From NCBI RefSeq assembly GCF_000717915.1, contig NZ_JOCX01000012.1, forward strand, positions 124,001-188,000: a stretch of 64,000 nt of DNA, given 5' to 3'. Shown here piece after piece: positions 58,557 through 64,000 of the stretch. Numbering within the stretch: the first letter of the stretch is position 1; each line of letters opens with the position of its first letter. This DNA is from Streptomyces sp. NRRL S-244. GTDB taxonomy: Bacteria; Actinomycetota; Actinomycetes; Streptomycetales; Streptomycetaceae. A program made the position numbers and the translations under genes. The notes beneath the pieces are model-generated. The model saw only the letters and a program-made list of their open reading frames with translations. It ran no database searches and was not told where the DNA came from.

Positions 58557-59293
58557 GCCTCGTCGCCGCCCGCGGTGATGCGGGCCAGCAGAGCCGGGAG
58601 GGCGGTCCCGATCGGCTCGCGGACCACCTCGTCGGCGAGGGAGTCGTACGGGGTCTCCTCGGCGTTCACGATGATCAGGCGGGCCCCCGCCTCGGCGGCC
58701 ATCCCGGCCAGCGAGGCGGCGGGCTGTACCTGGAGCGTCGTACCGACGGCGATGAACACGTGACAGCCCACGGCCACGGCCACGGCCTGCGCCAGCACCT
58801 GGGGGTCGAGCCGCTCGCCGAACATCACGGTCGCCGACTTGAGGATCCCGCCGCAGACCTGACAGGCGGGATCCGGCTCCCCGGCGGCGACCCGAGCCAG
58901 CGCCTCGTCCATCCCCGACCGGGCGTGGCAGGCCGTGCAGACCACCGACCGGGCGGTCCCGTGCAGCTCGAACACCTTGCGCGGCGGCATCCCGGCGAGC
59001 TGGTGCAGTCCGTCCACGTTCTGCGTGATCACCCGTACCGGGGTGCCCGTGCGCTCCAGCTCGGCAACGGCCAGATGCGCGGCATTCGGCTGCGCCCCCA
59101 GGGCCCCGACCTCGGCGCGCATCAGCCAGGAGCGGCGCCGGATCTCCGGATCCGCCATGTAATACGAGTACGTCACCAGCTTCTCGGCCTCGGGGTCCCG
59201 GCGCCACAAACCCTGCGGCCCCCGGTAGTCCGGGATCCCGGAGTCGGTGGACATCCCGGCCCCACTGAACACTGCGACGAGCGGCTTCCCCAT
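58553..59293 (-). CDS. Sir2 family NAD-dependent protein deacylase
   Basis: 246 aa. Sirtuin core: VAVFSGAGMSTDSGIPDYRG (about residues 5-24), TQNVDGLHQ (about 92-100), the catalytic His in FELHGT (about 113), a Cys4 zinc module VCTACHARSGMDEALARVAAGEPDPACQVCGG, and VNAEETPYD. It should remove acyl groups from lysines with NAD+. ATG 59293. Convergent on the VOC gene, with both stops sharing four bases. Confidence 0.93.
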   Translation of the reverse strand: MGKPLVAVFSGAGMSTDSGIPDYRGPQGLWRRDPEAEKLVTYSYYMADPEIRRRSWLMRAEVGALGAQPNAAHLAVAELERTGTPVRVITQNVDGLHQLAGMPPRKVFELHGTARSVVCTACHARSGMDEALARVAAGEPDPACQVCGGILKSATVMFGERLDPQVLAQAVAVAVGCHVFIAVGTTLQVQPAASLAGMAAEAGARLIIVNAEETPYDSLADEVVREPIGTALPALLARITAGGDEA

Positions 59294-59449
59294 GTCCCCG
59301 ACGCTACGTACGGTCGGTCCGGACCCGCGACCGTATTGAAGGGCGGCGGGTCCGAGAGGGGTGTTCCTGCGGTGAATCCCGCCCCCCACAGGAGTGAGAT
59401 CCGCGGCCCACCCCTGCCCGTGAAGACGCGCGGTGGTTACACATGCCGC

Positions 59450-59902
59450 ATGAAGAACACCCCGTACAGCCTCGGTGCCCTGCTGCTGACCCTGCTCGCG
59501 CTGTCGGCCCCGACCCCCGCCATCGCCGCCGCCGACCCCGCCGACCCCGCCCCGGTCGGCGCCCGCCACCGGCACACCGGCTCCGAGATCAGTGCCTTCC
59601 TCACCTCCTTCTACGGCCACCACGGCCCCTCGGCGCGAGACCGTGACCAGCGGGTCTCGCAGCAGCTCAAGGAGAAGCAGGCGCACGCCCCGAGCTCGGA
59701 CGTGCTGCTCTGCGCCCAGAAGGAGCCCTCGAACGAGCCCTGGGAGATCGCGGTCGGCCCGGTCACCGTCGCCCAGTCGGCCGGGGTCGGCTGGGCCACC
59801 GTCACCACCCACTGGGGGGCCGGCCAGCCGGACACCTTCACCGCGTACGTGCGCCTCGACTCCCGGCCGATCAAGCTCGACGACGTGATCTGCGCCGGCT
59901 GA
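59450..59902 (+). CDS. Small secreted protein, unknown function
   Basis: 150 aa. Signal peptide KNTPYSLGALLLTLLALSAPTPAIAAA, cleavage about residue 27. The mature part has GSEISAFLTSFYGHHGPSARDRDQRVSQQLKEKQ and GWATVTTHWGAGQPDTFTAYVRLDSRPIKLDDVICAG, a pattern of a small two-layer domain, with one Cys at each end (LLCAQ and VICAG) likely to bond. ATG 59450 chosen, though another frame opens four bases earlier. Function unknown. Confidence 0.72.
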   Translation: MKNTPYSLGALLLTLLALSAPTPAIAAADPADPAPVGARHRHTGSEISAFLTSFYGHHGPSARDRDQRVSQQLKEKQAHAPSSDVLLCAQKEPSNEPWEIAVGPVTVAQSAGVGWATVTTHWGAGQPDTFTAYVRLDSRPIKLDDVICAG

Positions 59903-59934
59903 CCGCCCGTACGCCGTCTGGTACAACACCGGAC

Positions 59935-60789
59935 ATGACAGGATTCGAGATCGGCGGCGCGAGCGCCGCCGACATGGAACTGATCCGCCGCTGGGCCGAC
60001 GAGGAGGGGTGGAACCCGGGCGACTCCGACCGCTTCGCGTTCGCGGTCGCCGATCCGGCCGGCTTCCTCGTCGGCCGGATCGGCGGAGAGCCGGTGGCCT
60101 GCATCTCGGCCGTGCGGTACGGGTCCGCCTTCGGGTTCATCGGCTTCTACATCGCCCGCCCCGCCTTCCGCGGACGGGGCTACGGGATGCGGCTGTGGCA
60201 GGCCGGGATGGAGCGGCTCGACGGGCGGCTCGTCGGCCTGGACGGGGTGGTCGACCAGCAGGACAACTACCGCAAGTCCGGGTTCCGTCCGGCCTGGAAC
60301 AACGTCCGCCACGAGGGCGTCCCGCAGCCGAACGGCTCGCGTGGCGGCGCCGCCGGGTCCGAGGTGGTCGACGCCGCGTCGCTGCCCTTCGGGCTGCTCG
60401 CCGCCTACGACCGCCGGTTCTTCCCCGCGTCGCGCGACGCGTTCCTGTCCGCCTGGACCGGGCTGCCGGGCCGTACCGCCCTCGCCGCCGTCCGCGACGG
60501 CCGGATCGAGGGCCTCGGGGTGATCCGCCCGTGCAGCGGGGCCTCCCGGATCGGCCCGCTGTACGCCTCCACCCCGGCCGTCGCGGCCGCGCTCTTGCAC
60601 CGGCTCGCGGAGCACACCCCCGACGGGGTGGTCGCCGTGGACGTGCCCGACGCCAATCCGGCGGCCACCGCCCTGCTGGCCGGCCTGGGGCTGGCCCCCT
60701 CGTTCGAGGCCGCCCGGATGTACACCGGGCCGGCCCCGGAGGTGGAACTGGCCGGGCTGTACGGGGTGACGAGCCTCGAACTGGGCTGA
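59935..60789 (+). CDS. GNAT family N-acetyltransferase, two-domain
   Basis: 284 aa. The first half is a GNAT fold: FGFIGFYIARPAFRGRGYGMRLWQAGMERL has the acetyl-CoA loop RGRGYG (about residues 80-85). The second half, from VVDAASLPFGLLAAYDRRFFP, resembles the Acetyltransf_18-type partner domain with a further short repeat of the fold. ATG 59935 fits the family start. Substrate unknown. Confidence 0.85.
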   Translation: MTGFEIGGASAADMELIRRWADEEGWNPGDSDRFAFAVADPAGFLVGRIGGEPVACISAVRYGSAFGFIGFYIARPAFRGRGYGMRLWQAGMERLDGRLVGLDGVVDQQDNYRKSGFRPAWNNVRHEGVPQPNGSRGGAAGSEVVDAASLPFGLLAAYDRRFFPASRDAFLSAWTGLPGRTALAAVRDGRIEGLGVIRPCSGASRIGPLYASTPAVAAALLHRLAEHTPDGVVAVDVPDANPAATALLAGLGLAPSFEAARMYTGPAPEVELAGLYGVTSLELG

Positions 60790-60865
60790 CGGACGCGGGG
60801 TTGCCGGTCGCTGGTTGCCGGGCGGCGGTCGCACGACGCCGCCCGGCCGGTCGCGTCGTGGCGGG

Positions 60866-61309
60866 TCAGAAGCCGAAGAGCGCGCCGCTGGTGTGCCGCA
60901 GACCGCACGGGTTGCCGAAGGTGTACGAGTAGCTCAGCCGGCGGCCCTGCCACACCCCGTCCGCGGTCACCGTCATCGGGTTCCACTCCCGGGTACAGTC
61001 GACGCCCGGGCCGGGCGCGGCGACCGCATCCAACTGGTGTGAATTCGCCCGCAGTTCGGCGCACGCGGCGGCCGGTGACGGGTGCGTCCCGCCCGGGGTC
61101 GGCGCGCAGACGAGCGTCACGGCGCGCATCACCGTGCCGTACGTGGTGTCCTCCCCGGCCGTGATGCTCAGGACGAGGGCGGAGGGCGCGTACAGGCTCT
61201 CCGCACCGGACGGTGCGGCGTCGGCAGCTCCGGGCCAGGCCAGGGCCGTGAGAGCGGTGAGCGCCATGGCGGCGGAACCGAGGCCGAGACCCTTTGCGAT
61301 GGACCGCAT
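60866..61309 (-). CDS. SSI-type subtilisin/trypsin inhibitor, secreted
   Basis: 147 aa. Signal peptide to about residue 31, then SLYAPSALVLSITAGEDTTYGTVMRAVTLVCAPTPGGTHPSPAAACAELRANS, the classic Streptomyces subtilisin inhibitor. Reactive-site loop DCTREWNP: aligned with the CPMVYDP of SSI, P1 is Arg107 and P1' Glu108, so trypsin-like proteases are the better target than subtilisin. Ends GVWQGRRLSYSYTFGNPCGLRHTSGALFGF. ATG 61309 with AAGGGAG at 6 bases. Confidence 0.93.
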   Translation of the reverse strand: MRSIAKGLGLGSAAMALTALTALAWPGAADAAPSGAESLYAPSALVLSITAGEDTTYGTVMRAVTLVCAPTPGGTHPSPAAACAELRANSHQLDAVAAPGPGVDCTREWNPMTVTADGVWQGRRLSYSYTFGNPCGLRHTSGALFGF

Positions 61310-61516
61310 TTCGAACTCCCTTGAGTGGTTGCTTCGGATAGCGGACAGGAGTCTTGCCGACACGGACCGTGAACGCCCGTTCGCACCCCCATTTTTCGTC
61401 ACCGATCGTAAGTGAATGTATGCAGACCGCAGCGGTGCGAGGCGTGCTGACCTGTGGGGGAGCGGACCGCCGAAACGGCCGAACACACGCGCTGAAACAT
61501 TCCCGGGGGCGGTTCC

Positions 61517-61538
61517 GGGCCGGTCCCGGGCCGGTCCC
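61517..61538. repeat. Two 11-bp direct repeats in intergenic DNA
   Basis: GGGCCGGTCCC occurs twice in a row, with a further degraded copy downstream, in the 293-base gap between the inhibitor and cyclic-nucleotide-type genes. Nothing else was recognised in that gap. Confidence 0.6.
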
Positions 61539-61602
61539 AGGGTGGTTCCGGTTCCGCCCCGGGGTGCCTGCCGGGTCTCCGTCCGGGGCCGCTGGCGGCG
61601 GG

Positions 61603-62064
61603 CTAGCGGGCCGTCGCGATGCGGGGGGCGTAGAGGTCGATCAGCCGGGTCCGGGTCTGCTGGAGCCGCAGCGCGAGCACGCGCCCGACCCAGTGCCCGA
61701 TGGCGGAGCCGAAGGCGGGATCGGCGTCCATCAGCATGCGTACGGAGGTCGCGTCGAACTCGTACGAGCGCACCGGGGTCATCGCCTCGGCGCTCAGCTG
61801 CCACGTGTACGGCGGGAAGAGCCAGGACCAGCCGACGAGTTCCCCGGGGCCGAGGTTCTCGACGGGGGCGGGCCGGCGGGTGGGCAGCGGGATCTGGAGC
61901 GTCACCGTGCCGGATCGCACGATCCAGAAGGACTCGGCGCGCGAGCCCTCCTCGAAGATCCTCGCGCCCTCGGGGAAATTGACCTCGCGGGCCTGGGACA
62001 TCAGCCGCCCACGGTATTCGGCGGAGAGGACGGCGGCGATTCGGATGGGGGAAGGTGTGCTCAC
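61603..62064 (-). CDS. Cyclic-nucleotide-binding-like protein without HTH
   Basis: 153 aa. A Crp-type effector fold: REVNFPEGARIFEEGSRAESFWIVRSGTVTLQIPLPTRRPAPVENLGPGELVGWSWLFPPYTWQLSAEAMTPVRSYEFDATSVRMLMDADPAFG. The phosphate-binding cassette is GELVGWSWLF and lacks the usual Arg-Ser pair, so real cyclic-nucleotide binding is doubtful. It ends after the dimer helix with no DNA-binding domain. GTG 62064 has GGAGG at 5 bases. Confidence 0.85.
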   Translation of the reverse strand: MSTPSPIRIAAVLSAEYRGRLMSQAREVNFPEGARIFEEGSRAESFWIVRSGTVTLQIPLPTRRPAPVENLGPGELVGWSWLFPPYTWQLSAEAMTPVRSYEFDATSVRMLMDADPAFGSAIGHWVGRVLALRLQQTRTRLIDLYAPRIATAR

Positions 62065-62235
62065 GACGGCCTCCGATCAGGGCCCCCCGTTACCCCCAGT
62101 GTGACCGACACCCGGACGAATCCGGGCGCGGCGCATCACCCGGTTGTTCGAGTACCCCGCGGGCGGCCCCGCACACGCGTTCCGCGGCCCCGGCGGCCGA
62201 CTCCCCGAAGTCGGCCGGTGGCGCCCTGCGAGGGG

Positions 62236-62538
62236 TCATTCCTCGGCGTTGGCCTCCAGGCAGGCCAGCTCCATCGCGTCGAGGACCGCCTCGTGGCTGC
62301 GACGGCTCAGCTCGGCGACGTTCTCGATCTGCGCCGTGGCCCAGGCCGCCAGGGTCATCACCAGGACGCGCAGCCCGTCGGTGCCGTGCTCGGCCAGGAT
62401 CGCGTCGGCGACGATCATCGCGTCCTCGGGCACCTGCTCCGGCGGCTCCAGCCCGGCGAGCCCGCGCAGCATCGTCAGGGTGCGGCGGGAGATCTCCGGC
62501 GTCATCCTCGCCAGCCGCATGTCCTCTTCTTCGTCCAT
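62236..62538 (-). CDS. Small hypothetical protein
   Basis: 100 aa, all-helical by pattern: MDEEEDMRLARMTPEISRRTLTMLRGLAGLEPPEQVPEDAMIVADAILAEHGTDGLRVLVMTLAAWATAQIENVAELSRRSHEAVLDAMELACLEANAEE, acidic, no membrane segment or signal. ATG 62538 has a purine-rich leader. No family was recognised. Confidence 0.65.
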   Translation of the reverse strand: MDEEEDMRLARMTPEISRRTLTMLRGLAGLEPPEQVPEDAMIVADAILAEHGTDGLRVLVMTLAAWATAQIENVAELSRRSHEAVLDAMELACLEANAEE

Positions 62539-62589
62539 CCGCCCCACCCTCCCGTACGGTCCCGTCCCCCCAGGGCACGGTAGGCGCTG

Positions 62590-62609
62590 ACGGCCCCGCG
62601 CGGGGCCGT
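62590..62609. terminator. Perfect 20-bp palindrome in a divergent region
   Basis: ACGGCCCCGCGCGGGGCCGT with TTT after it. It looks like a terminator hairpin but lies between two divergent starts (62538 and 62790), so it could also be an operator or leader structure. Confidence 0.5.
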
Positions 62610-62789
62610 TTCGCCAGGGTGGCCACACCTGGGGAACCGGCCCGGGCGCCGGCCCGGCCGGGAGCCGGGCCCGAGCCGACCGGTGCGGGCGGTGGTGGGA
62701 AAGTCGGTGCCCGCGTGGGTTCCATGGTCGGCGACCGGCCGGTAACTTGGCCGCGGCATCCGTCCGTTGCCCGATCCGCCAGGAGCGAC

Positions 62790-64000
62790 ATGAAGAGCCT
62801 CATCCGTGCGCTGTGCGGCGCCCTCCTGCTGCTGGCGGGGGTCCTGCCGGCGGTGGCCGGACCGACGCCCGCCGAGGCCGCGCCGGCCGCGCCCGCGTCC
62901 CCGGCCGAGGCCTGGACCCCGCCGCTGTCCACCCGCGGCCGCTACATCGTCGACGCGCAGGGCAACCGCTTCCGGCTCCGCTCCGGCAACTGGGACGGCG
63001 CCCAGGGCTCCTGGAACGGCAGCGGCGACCGCAACGACCCCGCCACCCATCACGCCGGCCAGAACTCCAATGGCATCCCGATCGGCCTGGACCGGGTGGC
63101 GCTGCCCACCCTGCTGGCCGACTTCCGGGCCCTCGGCCTCAACAGCATCCGCCTGCCCTTCTCCAACGAGATGCTCCGCACCACCGCCCCCGTCCCGGAC
63201 GCGGCCGTCGCCGCCAACCCCGCGCTGCGCGGCCGCACCCCGCTCCAGGTCTACGACGCCGTCGTCGCCGCGCTCACCGACGCAGGCTTCGCCGTCATCC
63301 TCAACAACCACACCGTCACCACCCGTTGGTGCTGCGGACTCGACGGCAACGAGCGCTGGAACAGCGGCCGGACCACCGCCCAGTGGGCCGACGACTGGGT
63401 CTTCCTGGCCCGCCGCTACCGCGACAACCCGCGCGTGGTCGGCGCCGACCTGTACAACGAGGTCCGCCGCGACACCCTCGACGACCCCAACTGGGGTCTC
63501 GGCGACGGCCACGACTGGCAGGCCGCCGCCCAGGAGGCGGGCGACCGGATCCTCGCCGAGGCCAACCCGAACCTGCTCATCGTGGTCGAGGGCATCAACT
63601 GGACCGGCATCCCGCTGGACGGCCTCCCGCACGGCCGCCCCACCCTGACCCCCGTACGCACCCTGTCCCACACCCTCGTCGTCTCCAACAAGCTCGTGTA
63701 CTCGGCCCACTTCTACGGGTACACCGGCCCCCACCACAGCGGCGCGACCGGCCTCGGTGAGACCCACGACCCCCGCTACCAAGACATGAGCCGGGCCCAG
63801 CTCGAACAGACCCTCTACGACCAGGCCTTCTACGTCTCCGCCGAAACCGGCACCCACTTCACCGCACCCGTCTGGGTCAGCGAGTTCGGCATCGGCGCCG
63901 ACGAGACGGGCGCGCTCCCGCGCGCCTGGTTCCAGAACCTGACCGGCCATCTGAACGCCGTCGACGCCGACTTCGCGTACTGGCCGCTCGTCGGCTGGAG
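62790..64000 (+). CDS. Exported glycoside hydrolase family 5 (cellulase-type), runs off the right edge
   Basis: At least 403 codons, open to the last base. A signal peptide (KSLIRALCGALLLLAGVLPAVAGPTPAEA) is followed by PPLSTRGRYIVDAQGNRFRLRSGNWDG, LNSIRLPFSNEMLR, and the GH5 catalytic pair: the acid/base Glu in YNEVRRDTL (about residue 223) and the nucleophile Glu in VWVSEFGIGADE (about 364). AGGAG lies 4 bases before ATG. A carbohydrate-binding domain could follow outside the window. Confidence 0.9.
   Translation, partial: MKSLIRALCGALLLLAGVLPAVAGPTPAEAAPAAPASPAEAWTPPLSTRGRYIVDAQGNRFRLRSGNWDGAQGSWNGSGDRNDPATHHAGQNSNGIPIGLDRVALPTLLADFRALGLNSIRLPFSNEMLRTTAPVPDAAVAANPALRGRTPLQVYDAVVAALTDAGFAVILNNHTVTTRWCCGLDGNERWNSGRTTAQWADDWVFLARRYRDNPRVVGADLYNEVRRDTLDDPNWGLGDGHDWQAAAQEAGDRILAEANPNLLIVVEGINWTGIPLDGLPHGRPTLTPVRTLSHTLVVSNKLVYSAHFYGYTGPHHSGATGLGETHDPRYQDMSRAQLEQTLYDQAFYVSAETGTHFTAPVWVSEFGIGADETGALPRAWFQNLTGHLNAVDADFAYWPLVGW

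Noticed and set aside
10325..64000. Secondary metabolite gene cluster
   Set aside because: Acyl-CoA ligases, an acylase and regulators are present, but no polyketide synthase, NRPS, terpene cyclase, RiPP or siderophore synthase.
1..64000. CRISPR array, tRNA, prophage or insertion sequence
   Set aside because: No spaced direct repeats of CRISPR type, cloverleaf, integrase or transposase reading was seen; the tandem repeats are contiguous and short.

Overview
The window looks like chromosome from a Streptomyces or a very close relative. It has very high GC with strong third-position GC bias, almost no TTA codons, many GTG starts, and typical Streptomyces families: an SSI-type protease inhibitor, an NsdA-type regulator, DUF397, SpoIIE/PAS phosphatase, roadblock proteins, a mycothiol-dependent isomerase-type protein and Tat-exported oxidoreductases. 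No rRNA, tRNA, CRISPR array, prophage or insertion sequence was seen. About 54 protein genes are supported, and both edge genes are cut by the window.

Layout. 1-4.0 kb: two paralogous exported agmatine-deiminase-family genes (the first only partly in the window) flank a TetR regulator and a membrane Ser/Thr kinase. Three copies of one TGACTGAAnnTTCAGTCA-type palindrome tie the group together. 4.2-10.3 kb: a small secreted protein, a DUF2236 (MpaB-type) oxygenase, a soluble kinase with about seven TPR units coupled by ATGA to a phytoene-desaturase-like flavoprotein, a deazaflavin-dependent nitroreductase and a VOC protein. 10.3-21.3 kb: an exported serine hydrolase, a nitronate-monooxygenase/acyl-CoA-ligase pair, a ChaA antiporter, a penicillin acylase with a TTA codon, a second acyl-CoA ligase and a BrkB/YihY membrane protein. 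21.5-29.8 kb: phenylacetate-CoA ligase, an alpha/beta hydrolase, then a probable steroid side-chain cluster (FadD19-like ligase divergent from crotonase, DUF35, and two thiolase-fold Ltp proteins). A Tat-signal 3-ketosteroid dehydrogenase-like gene lies at 36.3-38.1 kb. Three of these catabolic promoters share a [T/A]CTGA-N7-TCAGA site.

29.9-43.2 kb holds DUF397, LtrA and ACT-domain proteins, a LuxR-type AAA regulator whose DNA-binding domain looks decayed, a DinB-type isomerase, a TTA-containing phosphotransferase-like gene, the NsdA-family regulator, a PAS-SpoIIE phosphatase and a DUF4242 protein. 43.5-51.2 kb: a two-subunit molybdenum hydroxylase, a PucR-type regulator apparently starting at ATT, a KimA-like potassium importer, and a second PucR regulator whose 3' end overlaps it antiparallel. 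51.4-54.2 kb: the most unusual unit, an IclR-type HTH-only protein followed by two paralogous small roadblock-like proteins, a DUF4388-like protein with two TTA codons and a roadblock/LC7 protein with a C-terminal repeat, with no GTPase gene beside them. 54.3-64.0 kb: a large GT2/CDP-glycerol-type teichoic acid polymerase, a VOC protein, a sirtuin, a secreted protein, a GNAT, the SSI-type inhibitor, an HTH-less cyclic-nucleotide-binding protein, a small conserved-looking protein and the start of an exported GH5 glycosidase.

Recurrent themes are TetR-type palindromes at catabolic promoters, three TTA-containing (potentially bldA-dependent) genes, and short tandem repeats whose period is a multiple of three (9 or 15 bp) sitting at or just outside gene ends.
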